Shown here one piece after another: positions 17,829 through 26,020 of a DNA stretch of 64,000 nt (positions are counted from its first letter, which is position 1; every line of letters begins with the position of its first letter). Source of the stretch: Zobellia laminariae (GTDB taxonomy: Bacteria; Bacteroidota; Bacteroidia; Flavobacteriales; Flavobacteriaceae); assembly GCF_009725995.1 (NCBI RefSeq), contig NZ_RCNS01000003.1, positions 62,001-126,000 on the forward strand, read 5' to 3'. Position numbers and translations under genes: made by a program. The notes beneath the pieces were generated by a model, which saw only the letters and a list, made by a program, of their open reading frames with translations, had not been told where the DNA came from and made no database searches.

Positions 17829-19595
17829 ATGAGCGTACAAACATGGACATGGCTATTAGTAGGAATTACTTTTGCCCTTTATTTTGGAATTGCGATTTGG
17901 GCTAGAGCTGGCTCTACAAAAGAATTTTATGTTGCTGGCGGAGGCGTTTCTCCTTGGGCAAATGGTATGGCTACTGCCGCCGATTGGATGAGTGCCGCTT
18001 CTTTTATAAGTATGGCGGGAATCATTTCTTTTGCAGGTTACGACGGCTCGGTTTACCTTATGGGTTGGACCGGTGGTTACGTGTTACTAGCACTACTCCT
18101 TGCCCCCTATTTACGAAAGTTTGGTAAGTTTACGGTGCCCGATTTTATTGGGGATAGATACTACTCCAACACGGCTAGAACCGTAGCCGTAATTTGTGCA
18201 TTAATTGTATCCTTTACCTACGTTGCAGGCCAGATGCGAGGCGTTGGTATCGTATTTTCTCAATTTTTACAAGTAGATATTAATCTAGGTGTACTTATTG
18301 GAATGACCGTAGTTTTAACCTTTGCCTTATTAGGTGGCATGAAGGGGATTACATATACACAAGTAGCACAATATTGTGTTTTGATTTTTGCTTTCATGGT
18401 ACCTGCATTCTTCATTTCATTGCAAATGACAGGAAATATTATTCCTCAAATAGGAATGGGAGGCTCAATTGAAGGTGGTGAATTCTTATTGGACAAATTA
18501 GATAGACTACATACAGAACTTGGTTTTAACGAATATACGAGCGGAACAAAAAGTACTTGGGATGTATTTGCTATTACTTTAGCATTAATGACCGGAACAG
18601 CGGGTCTACCTCACGTAATTGTACGTTTCTTTACGGTACCTAAAGTAAAAGATGCTCGTAAATCTGCTGGGTATGCATTATTATTAATTGCAATTTTATA
18701 TACTACTGCTCCAGCAATTGCTGTTTTTTCTAGAACAAATTTAATTGAAACAGTAAGTAATAAAGAATATAAGGAAATTCCAGAATGGTTTAAAAACTGG
18801 GAAAATACAGGTCTAATTGCCTGGTCCGATAAAAATGGGGACGGTAAAATTCAATATGTAGCAGGAAATGCATTAGCGGATAAAAAACCTCTTTATTCTG
18901 AAGCAAGAGGTGCTAACGGAGAACGTATGGTTACCAACCCAAGTGATGCTGAAAATGAACTTTACGTAGATAGAGATATCATGGTTCTTGCAAATCCAGA
19001 GATTGCAAACCTTCCTAACTGGGTTATTGGCCTAGTTGCTGCCGGTGGATTGGCAGCAGCGTTATCTACTGCTGCAGGATTACTATTGGTAATCTCTACT
19101 TCTATCTCTCATGATTTAATTAAAAAGCAACTAAAACCAGATATTTCTGATAAAGGCGAATTAACAGCTGCAAGAATTTCAATTTTCGTAGCAATCTTAA
19201 TTGCGGGGTACTTTGGTATAAATCCGCCTGGCTTTGTAGCCGCGGTCGTCGCCCTGGCATTTGGGCTGGCAGCAGCTTCCTTTTTCCCTGCAATTATCTT
19301 AGGTATTTTTGATAAGCGCATGAACAGCCAAGGTGCAATTTCAGGTATGGTAGTAGGTATCCTTTTAATGCTTTTCTACATGATGAAATTCAAATTGGAT
19401 ATGTTTGGTGGTGGCACCAGTGCAGAGTGGTGGTTCGGAACTTCACCAGAAGGATTCGGTACTATTGCCATGTGTGTAAACATTGTAATATCTATGGTGG
19501 TTTCAAGAATGACACCCGCTCCACCACAGAATGTACAAGATATGGTAGAAAGTATCAGAATACCTTCGGGAGCAGGTGAAGCGTCTGATCACTAA
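17829..19595 (+). CDS. Na+/solute symporter large subunit (acetate/organic acid type)
   Basis: The 588-residue SLC5-type protein has about 13 membrane helices and the signature stretches EFYVAGGGVSPWANGMATAADWMSAASF (start near residue 31; motif read across), LTGTAGLPHVIVRFFTVP-like LPHVIVRFF, and GLAAALSTAAGLLLVIS. These are shared with ActP and the VC_2705 subfamily. It carries an insertion of roughly 100 residues (about 310-385) with a DKNGDGKIQ loop. Together with DUF4212, the porin, the sensor kinase and acs it forms an acetate or short-chain acid uptake module. A strong hairpin terminator follows. Confidence 0.88.
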   Translation: MSVQTWTWLLVGITFALYFGIAIWARAGSTKEFYVAGGGVSPWANGMATAADWMSAASFISMAGIISFAGYDGSVYLMGWTGGYVLLALLLAPYLRKFGKFTVPDFIGDRYYSNTARTVAVICALIVSFTYVAGQMRGVGIVFSQFLQVDINLGVLIGMTVVLTFALLGGMKGITYTQVAQYCVLIFAFMVPAFFISLQMTGNIIPQIGMGGSIEGGEFLLDKLDRLHTELGFNEYTSGTKSTWDVFAITLALMTGTAGLPHVIVRFFTVPKVKDARKSAGYALLLIAILYTTAPAIAVFSRTNLIETVSNKEYKEIPEWFKNWENTGLIAWSDKNGDGKIQYVAGNALADKKPLYSEARGANGERMVTNPSDAENELYVDRDIMVLANPEIANLPNWVIGLVAAGGLAAALSTAAGLLLVISTSISHDLIKKQLKPDISDKGELTAARISIFVAILIAGYFGINPPGFVAAVVALAFGLAAASFFPAIILGIFDKRMNSQGAISGMVVGILLMLFYMMKFKLDMFGGGTSAEWWFGTSPEGFGTIAMCVNIVISMVVSRMTPAPPQNVQDMVESIRIPSGAGEASDH

Positions 19596-19659
19596 ATCAA
19601 GCATTTCATAATTCGATATTTTTTCCGAATTGTAATACTATTTTATATTTGATTAGCTA

Positions 19660-19694
19660 AAAATCAGCATCACCATTTTGGTGATGCTGATTTT
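19660..19694 (+). terminator. rho-independent terminator after the symporter
   Basis: A perfect 15-bp stem (AAAATCAGCATCACC at 19660-19674 with its complement at 19680-19694) closes a 5-base loop ATTTT. The right arm ends in TTTT. It separates the porin-symporter operon from the sensor-kinase genes. Because the stem starts with AAAA it could also work on the other strand. Confidence 0.88.
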
Positions 19695-19769
19695 ATTATG
19701 TCCAAGAGGTATTATATTTCATAAATTAGTGCAACCTTTTACCTCCCAACCATAAATAATCTATTGTAG

Positions 19770-19964
19770 ATGAAGAAACGCCACGAACAAAAACTAATAG
19801 TCCTTTCGCTTGCTTTGTTTTTCCTATTCAATATTCCTTTTGTCTTAATTTTCAATTTTGAAGGAGCAATATTTGGCTTTCCTACATTTTACTTTTCTAT
19901 TTTTTCTATTTGGCTGCTTTCTGTTATTATTTCTGGAATCGTATTAAAAAGACACTATGAGTAA
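19770..19964 (+). CDS. small two-helix membrane protein
   Basis: This 64-residue protein has two membrane segments (LIVLSLALFFLFNIPFVLIF and FYFSIFSIWLLSVIISGIVL) after a basic N-terminus (MKKRHEQK) and ends KRHYE. Its stop overlaps the start of the sensor kinase by 8 bp (ATGAGTAA), so it is translationally coupled to it. A small helical protein in front of symporter-kinase genes is a recurring arrangement; a subunit role like that of DUF4212 is plausible but unproven. Confidence 0.75.
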   Translation: MKKRHEQKLIVLSLALFFLFNIPFVLIFNFEGAIFGFPTFYFSIFSIWLLSVIISGIVLKRHYE

Positions 19965-22656
19965 TTATGTAATCATAATTATCATTCTTACGTATTTGGC
20001 AGTGTTGTTTTTCATTGCTTTCCTTGCAGAAAGAAAGAAAAAGAGCAAATGGGTAAACAACCCCTATGTGTATACTTTATCACTTGCTGTCTATTGTTCC
20101 GCTTGGACTTATTATGGTAGTATTGGTATTGCAGCAAATACCGGAATTGATTTTTTACCCATTTATTTAGGGCCAGTCATTGCTGCTCCCCTATGGATAA
20201 TAGTACTTCGAAAAGTTATACGTATTTCTAACCAGAACAAAATTTCATCTATCGCAGATTTTATTTCCCTCCGTTATGGGAATAATAGATTTCTAGGTGC
20301 ATTAGTTACTGTAGTTTGCCTTTTTGGTACCATACCATACATTTCTTTGCAACTTAAAGCCGTGTCTGAAACGTTTGAAATTATGTCAGACAACACCAGC
20401 TATATTTTAACGAATACCTTTCATGACTCTACTTTTTACGTTGCACTAATATTAGCCATATTTGCCACTTTTTTTGGAACTCAAAATGCGGATGCTTCTG
20501 AAAAACATACAGGGATAATAGCCACAGTGGCTTTTGAATCTGTATTAAAATTAGTCTTCTTTTTAGTCATAGGTATTTACATAACATTTTATCTATTTGA
20601 CGGCACAACCGATATCTACAACCAAATAGCCACCATAGATAATTTAAAAGAGCTTACCACCCTATCAGGTCTAGAAGATGGTTTTAATTGGCTCTTTATG
20701 ATTTCATTGTCCTTTATGGCAATTTTTTTATTGCCCAGACAATTTCAGGTTTCCGTACTAGAAAACAATCGGGAAAAATATTTAAAAAAGGCAATTTGGT
20801 TGTTTCCCCTATATCTTTTAGTATTCAATATTTTTGTAATCTTCATAGCCTGGGCCGGTAAAATAACTTTTGGAGATGACGTAAATGCGGAGTATTACAC
20901 TTTGTATCTACCTTTAGAACAGGGTAATTCTTTTCTGGCAACATTAGTTTTTCTTGGCGGGTTTTCTGCAGTAATCTCTATGGTTGTTGTATCCACTTTG
21001 GCACTATCTACAATGGTGAGTAACAACCTCATTATTCCATACGGATTTTTAGAAAAATTTATTAGAAGCCAGACAGAACGTAATGAACGGTACATTAAGA
21101 ACATTAGGCGTATTTCTATTTTCTCAATTATAATTATAGCCTATTTCTTCTACATTTCATTTTCAAGAGAATTATCGCTGTACTCCATCGGTTTAATTTC
21201 TTTTACAATTATTGCTCAGCTGGCACCCTCCTTTTTTATTGGGCTTTTCTGGAATCGTGGTTCATCTAAAGGCGCAATAATTGGTATTATCCTTGGATTC
21301 TTTATTACAGTATACACCCTAATACTTCCATTTACTTTAGCTGCCTATAGCGGAACAGATGATTTTACCCAATATGGCTTATATGGCATTGCAGCACTTA
21401 AACCTTATGCCTTATTTGGTATTGATTTTTTGAGTCCGCCTGCTCATGCCTTTTTCTGGAGTATCCTTTTCAATTTGCTGGCCTATTTGTTTTTTTCACT
21501 CATGTTTAAAGGAAACTATAGAGAGCGTAACTATGCCGAAATGTTTGTAGATAGCAGGAATTTTTCAGCATTACAAGACAGTGCACTTGTTTGGAAAGGA
21601 GAAGCCTATGTAGCCGATATTAAGACTATGCTTGTTAGGTTTCTGGGAGAGAAAAAAGCAACTAGAGCACTAAAACTGTTTTTTGCCAAATACAAATTAC
21701 CCGTGGATACGCAGCTAGCGGATGCCAGGCTAATTAACTTTTCCGAAAAACTACTTACAGGAAGTATAGGTAGTGCCTCAGCAAAAATTTTGATTGATAG
21801 TGTGGTAAAGGAGGAACAAATAAGTCTGACTGAAGTACTTAGAATATTAGAGGAATCTAAAGAGAATATTGTAAGCAATAAAATGCTTCTCGAAAAATCC
21901 GATGAGCTATCTCAACTGTCGTCAAAACTAAAAGATGCAAATGAAGAACTGGTTAATAAAGACAAACAAAAAGATGAGTTTTTAGATACCGTAGCGCACG
22001 AATTAAAAACGCCTATTACCGGAATCAGGGCGGCAACCGAGTTGTTGATGGATGAAGAAGATGATATGCCCAAGGAAATTAAAAAACAGTTTCTAACGAA
22101 CATACTGCAAGATTCCGACAGGCTAGGGCGACTCATTAATAATATACTAGATTTTGAAAAGCTAGAAACAGGGCGTTTAAGCTTAGATATGCGGAGTCTT
22201 GATATTCAAGAAACAATAAAAAAGGCAGTTGCAAATACGCAACATATAGCTGCAAAAAAAGGAATAACAATACAGATTAAAAATGTCCATCATTTTGAGA
22301 TAAGGTATGACGAAGATAGAATCCTTCAAGTATTTACAAACTTAATTTCAAACGCCATCAAGTTCTGCGAGCCGGAATCCGGAAACATTGAAATAGATTA
22401 TAAACTTGGAAATGAAGTTCTTGAAATAGCTGTAACAGATAATGGAAAAGGCATTCCTGCGGAAGATATAGCGTATGTTTTTGATAAATTTTATCAATCT
22501 CAACATCAAAATACTATTAAACCAGCAGGCAGTGGGTTAGGTTTAGCTATCACCAAACAAATTATAGAAAAGCACCACGGTAAAATTTGGGCAGATAAGA
22601 CAGTAAAAACAGGGGCAAAGTTTGTTTTTACGCTACCTATTGGCTACATTGTATAA
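19957..22656 (+). CDS. SLC5 symporter-histidine kinase fusion (CrbS/CbrA type)
   Basis: Residues 1 to about 520 form an SLC5-type transporter with 12-13 helices (YCSAWTYYGSIG, LAPSFFIGLFWNRGS). Residues about 540-620 look like the STAC linker domain. A coiled region (LEKSDELSQLSSKLKDANEE) leads to a HisKA domain with phospho-acceptor His681 in VAHELKTPITG, and a HATPase domain (FTNLISNAIKF, DNGKGIP, GSGLGLAI). Related proteins sense or transport the substrate and, in CrbS of Vibrio and Pseudomonas, control acs. I expect the same role in acetate control here. The next gene, after 6 bp, is its receiver. Confidence 0.88.
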   Translation: MSNYVIIIIILTYLAVLFFIAFLAERKKKSKWVNNPYVYTLSLAVYCSAWTYYGSIGIAANTGIDFLPIYLGPVIAAPLWIIVLRKVIRISNQNKISSIADFISLRYGNNRFLGALVTVVCLFGTIPYISLQLKAVSETFEIMSDNTSYILTNTFHDSTFYVALILAIFATFFGTQNADASEKHTGIIATVAFESVLKLVFFLVIGIYITFYLFDGTTDIYNQIATIDNLKELTTLSGLEDGFNWLFMISLSFMAIFLLPRQFQVSVLENNREKYLKKAIWLFPLYLLVFNIFVIFIAWAGKITFGDDVNAEYYTLYLPLEQGNSFLATLVFLGGFSAVISMVVVSTLALSTMVSNNLIIPYGFLEKFIRSQTERNERYIKNIRRISIFSIIIIAYFFYISFSRELSLYSIGLISFTIIAQLAPSFFIGLFWNRGSSKGAIIGIILGFFITVYTLILPFTLAAYSGTDDFTQYGLYGIAALKPYALFGIDFLSPPAHAFFWSILFNLLAYLFFSLMFKGNYRERNYAEMFVDSRNFSALQDSALVWKGEAYVADIKTMLVRFLGEKKATRALKLFFAKYKLPVDTQLADARLINFSEKLLTGSIGSASAKILIDSVVKEEQISLTEVLRILEESKENIVSNKMLLEKSDELSQLSSKLKDANEELVNKDKQKDEFLDTVAHELKTPITGIRAATELLMDEEDDMPKEIKKQFLTNILQDSDRLGRLINNILDFEKLETGRLSLDMRSLDIQETIKKAVANTQHIAAKKGITIQIKNVHHFEIRYDEDRILQVFTNLISNAIKFCEPESGNIEIDYKLGNEVLEIAVTDNGKGIPAEDIAYVFDKFYQSQHQNTIKPAGSGLGLAITKQIIEKHHGKIWADKTVKTGAKFVFTLPIGYIV

Positions 22657-22662
22657 CGATTT

Positions 22663-23040
22663 ATGATGTACAAGATTTTAATTGTTGATGATGAGCCAAA
22701 TATTGTAATGTCTCTAGAATATGCCTTTAAAAAAAAGGGCTTTGAGGTCTTTATTGCAAGAGATGGTAGTGAGGTAATTTCAATAGTAGAAAACACTGTT
22801 CCAGACATCATCTTGTTAGATATTATGATGCCGAATATAGACGGCTATCAGACGTTAAAACTAATAAAGAGCAAAAAGAGTTTAGAAGCTACAAAAATAG
22901 CTTTCTTAACCGCAAAAAATAAAGCTTCGGATATTGAAAAGGGTTTAAAACTAGGAGCTGATAAATATTTAATCAAACCTTTTTCGGTAAAAAAAAATAG
23001 TTTCGGAAATACTGGAACTATTAGAGTGATAGTCTTTTAA
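22663..23040 (+). CDS. receiver-only response regulator, C-terminus frameshifted at A9
   Basis: The CheY-like receiver has KILIVDDEPN, the phospho-acceptor in DIILLDIMMPNIDG, and LTAKNK and YLIKPFS. There is no output domain. At the A9 run (22989-22997) the frame changes: as written the end is SVKKNSFGNTGTIRVIVF, while removal of one A gives SVKKIVSEILELLE and a stop at 23027-23029, the expected alpha-5 helix of a receiver. So one A is likely extra. The gene lies 6 bp after the symporter-kinase and is its presumed partner. It could signal to a DNA-binding protein elsewhere. Confidence 0.8.
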   Translation: MMYKILIVDDEPNIVMSLEYAFKKKGFEVFIARDGSEVISIVENTVPDIILLDIMMPNIDGYQTLKLIKSKKSLEATKIAFLTAKNKASDIEKGLKLGADKYLIKPFSVKKNSFGNTGTIRVIVF

Positions 23041-23100
23041 GACTTTTTTTTAAATTGGTTTTGTGTGCAAACAAACTATGTTTAATTAAATTTTAAAGAC

Positions 23101-23322
23101 ATGAAATTTCGCATTAATCCTTTGGCGTCAGATATTATAATAACTGCGTACATCATAGGTACGCTATATCTGAGATTTAAATTCGAAAGCCAAACAGAAA
23201 CAAGCCCCGTGCTGTCTATAGTTATGGGTATTTGCTTTGTGGTAATTATTTGGGTACTTATTAAACTCAAAATATTTAACCCCAACTGGTTCGGTTTATT
23301 TGATGCCAAAAAAGCCAAGTAA
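23101..23322 (+). CDS. small membrane protein
   Basis: This 73-residue protein has two probable membrane segments (SDIIITAYIIGTLYLRF and VLSIVMGICFVVIIWVLI) and a basic tail (NWFGLFDAKKAK). It is preceded by AT-rich leader DNA (TTAAATTTTAAAGAC). I favour this strand over an opposite overlapping reading frame because of the helices, the location in a plus-strand operon and the natural basic ends. It may be a further component of the acetate-sensing cluster, but nothing in the sequence gives a function. Confidence 0.6.
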   Translation: MKFRINPLASDIIITAYIIGTLYLRFKFESQTETSPVLSIVMGICFVVIIWVLIKLKIFNPNWFGLFDAKKAK

Positions 23323-23861
23323 TAAGTTACTTAGCTTTTAAAAAGGATAGTTTAGTTGACTCGTAATGCTTTTGGCTGGCTCAAGCCAAAGAGCTAGAAG
23401 GTTAGAAACCAACAATTTTTTTCTTGAAATACAATTACGCCCATAGTTCCGGTACATGGTTAGTGAGCACTATCTAAAAATAATGTTTACAACATCATCA
23501 GCTATAAAACCATGGAAGTAAGAAGCCGTTCAAGAAATTTGATTTGTAATTTCTAACCTACATTGTCGGTTGGCAAGCTCTCTTTGGAAAACAATGTACC
23601 TAAATAGGTATTCTGGAAAGGCAGAATATGGTTGGCAAACACCAACTAACACCTAGTCCTAGATTTTTTTACACGATGACATTTAGCTAAAAAAAGAAGT
23701 CAGGTTTGATGACAAAAGAGATATGAAAGTAGTACTACCGCTAACTAAGAAACATCAATACAACACGTCATAAATTATAGATTACGTGCCCCCACAGACA
23801 ATACAATATTCACTTATCAAGTCCGGTATACCGGTATTCATAAACAAAAAACAATTTAGTA
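23323..23861. other. 540-bp non-coding leader region before acs
   Basis: I see no gene. A 7-bp stem with a 6-base loop lies at 23371-23390 (TTTGGCT/AGCCAAA), GGTTGGCAA occurs twice (near 23572 and 23629), and GTTGGCAAACACCAAC near 23630 can form a small hairpin. The last 40 bases hold CCGGTATACCGG, described separately. The length suggests a long 5' leader, a small RNA or a regulatory region for acs, but none is recognised as a known RNA family. Confidence 0.4.
23823..23837. promoter_or_regulatory. palindromic CCGGTATACCGGTAT site upstream of acs
   Basis: CCGGTATACCGG (23823-23834) is a perfect 12-bp palindrome and overlaps a second one, ATACCGGTAT (23828-23837), giving a tandem CCGGTAT repeat. 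It is GC-rich in otherwise AT-rich DNA and ends 24 bp before the acs ATG. A regulator-binding site or a leader-RNA element is likely; which one cannot be decided here. Confidence 0.45.
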
Positions 23862-25769
23862 ATGAGTAATTATCATATAAAACATTTAGAAGAATATTAC
23901 CAAGTTTATAGAAAGTCCGTTCGTAACCCTGAAGCTTTTTGGGAAGAAATAGCAGAGGAGCATTTTCTATGGCGAAAAAAATGGGATAACGTTTTAAGTT
24001 GGGATTTTAAAAAGCCTGAAATAAAATGGTTTGAAGGCGCTAAATTGAATATTACTGAAAATTGTATTGATAGGCATTTGGCTACACGGGGAGATAAAAC
24101 AGCAATTTTATTTGAACCAAATGACCCAAAAGAAGCCACACAACACATTACATATAAAGATTTATACCACAGGGTAAATAAGCTTGCTAATGTGCTAAAA
24201 TCAAAAGGAGTCAAAAAAGGAGACCGCGTTTGTATCTACTTACCAATGATTCCGGAACTGGCTATTTCACTACTAGCCTGTGCTCGTATTGGAGCCATAC
24301 ATTCTGTGGTTTTTGCGGGCTTTTCATCTATTGCATTAGCTACCAGAATTAAAGATTCTGATTGTAAAATGGTAATTACATCAGATGGCTCATACAGAGG
24401 TAAGAAAACAATTGATTTAAAAGGGATTGTTGATGAAGCTTTAGACGACTGCGAAGGTGTAAAAAGTGTTTTAGTTGTAAAGCGTATCAAGACAGATATA
24501 CCTATGAAAGAAGGGCGTGATGAATGGCTCCAACCTTTATTAGATGAAGCTCCCGACGAACTTACAGCAACGGTTATGGATGCGGAAGACCCTTTATTTA
24601 TACTGTATACATCTGGCTCTACCGGAAGACCAAAAGGAATGGTACATACTACCGGTGGTTATATGGTGTATAGCGCGTATACTTTCAAAAACGTTTTCCA
24701 GTACAAAGAAAACGATGTGTATTGGTGTACTGCAGATATTGGTTGGATTACAGGACATAGCTATATTGTCTATGGCCCATTGGCAAATGGAGCAACCACC
24801 GTTATGTTTGAAGGAGTTCCAAGCTACCCGGATTACGGCCGTTTTTGGGAGATTGTAGAAAAACATAAAGTCACACAATTTTATACCGCACCAACTGCCA
24901 TTAGAGCTCTTGCCAAAGAAGGTGTGGATTATGTAGAAAAGCACGATTTATCATCATTAAAGGTTTTAGGAACCGTTGGAGAACCTATAAACGAAGAAGC
25001 TTGGCACTGGTATGATGACAATATTGGCAAGAAAAAGTCGCCTATTGTAGATACTTGGTGGCAAACTGAAACAGGAGGTATCATGATAACCCCTATTCCT
25101 TATTGTACACCAACAAAACCAACCTATGCCACTTTACCGTTTATTGGTATTCAACCAGCATTAATGGATGAAAAAGGTGTAGAAATTAAAGAAAAACAGG
25201 CAGATGGACGCTTATGTATAAAATTCCCTTGGCCAAGTATAGCCAGAACTATTTGGGGAAATCACCAACGCTATAAAGACACGTATTTTTCTGCTTATGA
25301 TGATATGTATTTTACTGGTGATGGAGCATTAAGAGACGAAGTAGGATATTACAGAATTACTGGTCGTGTAGACGATGTAATTATTGTGTCCGGTCATAAC
25401 CTAGGTACGGCACCAATAGAAGATGCCATTAATGAGCATCCAGCAGTTTCAGAAAGTGCTATTGTTGGTTTCCCACATGATGTAAAAGGAAATGCATTAT
25501 ATGGCTATGTGATCTTAAAAGAAACTGGTGAAAGTAGAAACCATGATAATTTAAGAAAAGAAATCAATCAGATTATTACAGAGCAAATTGGGCCTATTGC
25601 TAAACTAGATAAGATTCAGTTTACCAACGGACTGCCAAAGACGCGTTCTGGAAAAATTATGCGTCGTATTCTTAGGAAAATAGCTGGTAAGGACACAAGT
25701 AATCTGGGAGATACAAGTACGCTTCTAAACCCAGAATGTGTTCAAGATATAATGGATAATGCGCTATAA
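23862..25769 (+). CDS. acs: acetyl-CoA synthetase
   Basis: This 635-residue AMP-forming ligase makes acetyl-CoA from acetate, ATP and CoA. It shows the P-loop-like YTSGSTGRPKG (249-259), the acetate-pocket motif DTWWQTETGG, the hinge and adenylate motifs YFTGDGALRDE and GRVDDVIIVSGHNLG, and the C-terminal SGKIMRR with Lys598, the residue whose acetylation switches the enzyme off in other bacteria. Length is normal. It ends the acetate locus started by the porin and symporter, consistent with control by the upstream symporter-kinase. Confidence 0.96.
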   Translation: MSNYHIKHLEEYYQVYRKSVRNPEAFWEEIAEEHFLWRKKWDNVLSWDFKKPEIKWFEGAKLNITENCIDRHLATRGDKTAILFEPNDPKEATQHITYKDLYHRVNKLANVLKSKGVKKGDRVCIYLPMIPELAISLLACARIGAIHSVVFAGFSSIALATRIKDSDCKMVITSDGSYRGKKTIDLKGIVDEALDDCEGVKSVLVVKRIKTDIPMKEGRDEWLQPLLDEAPDELTATVMDAEDPLFILYTSGSTGRPKGMVHTTGGYMVYSAYTFKNVFQYKENDVYWCTADIGWITGHSYIVYGPLANGATTVMFEGVPSYPDYGRFWEIVEKHKVTQFYTAPTAIRALAKEGVDYVEKHDLSSLKVLGTVGEPINEEAWHWYDDNIGKKKSPIVDTWWQTETGGIMITPIPYCTPTKPTYATLPFIGIQPALMDEKGVEIKEKQADGRLCIKFPWPSIARTIWGNHQRYKDTYFSAYDDMYFTGDGALRDEVGYYRITGRVDDVIIVSGHNLGTAPIEDAINEHPAVSESAIVGFPHDVKGNALYGYVILKETGESRNHDNLRKEINQIITEQIGPIAKLDKIQFTNGLPKTRSGKIMRRILRKIAGKDTSNLGDTSTLLNPECVQDIMDNAL

Positions 25770-25810
25770 TAAAATTTGAATTAGAAATATCACTTAAATG
25801 ATATTTTAAG

Positions 25811-25848
25811 ACGCGCTAAGTTTCAATTTACATTGAAATTTAGTGCGT
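25811..25848 (+). terminator. rho-independent terminator after acs
   Basis: A 17-bp stem with two G-T pairs (25811-25827 against 25832-25848) closes the 4-base loop TTAC and is followed by TTTTGCTTTT. It lies 41 bp after the acs stop codon. Confidence 0.85.
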
Positions 25849-26020
25849 TTTGCTTTTCATAATATTTTGAATCTACGGAAATATTAGTCGTAGGAAATAT
25901 CCTAAAAACCTGACTAAAATCATATTTTAAAAGTTGCGGATGCTGCATTTTTGTGGGCTATAGTTTAAAACTCGTGAGCAAATTTGTTCACTAAGATTAA
26001 ATCACTACAAAAAATATTTT

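Noticed and set aside
23082..23318. Opposite-strand 78-codon open frame over the small membrane protein
   Set aside because: The plus-strand frame has better helices, sits in a plus-strand operon and has natural ends; the minus frame overlaps it almost fully.
23371..23390. Terminator after the small membrane protein
   Set aside because: The 7-bp stem has no following T-tract.
24594..24944. Minus-strand 116-codon open frame within acs
   Set aside because: It is the shadow of the acs coding frame.
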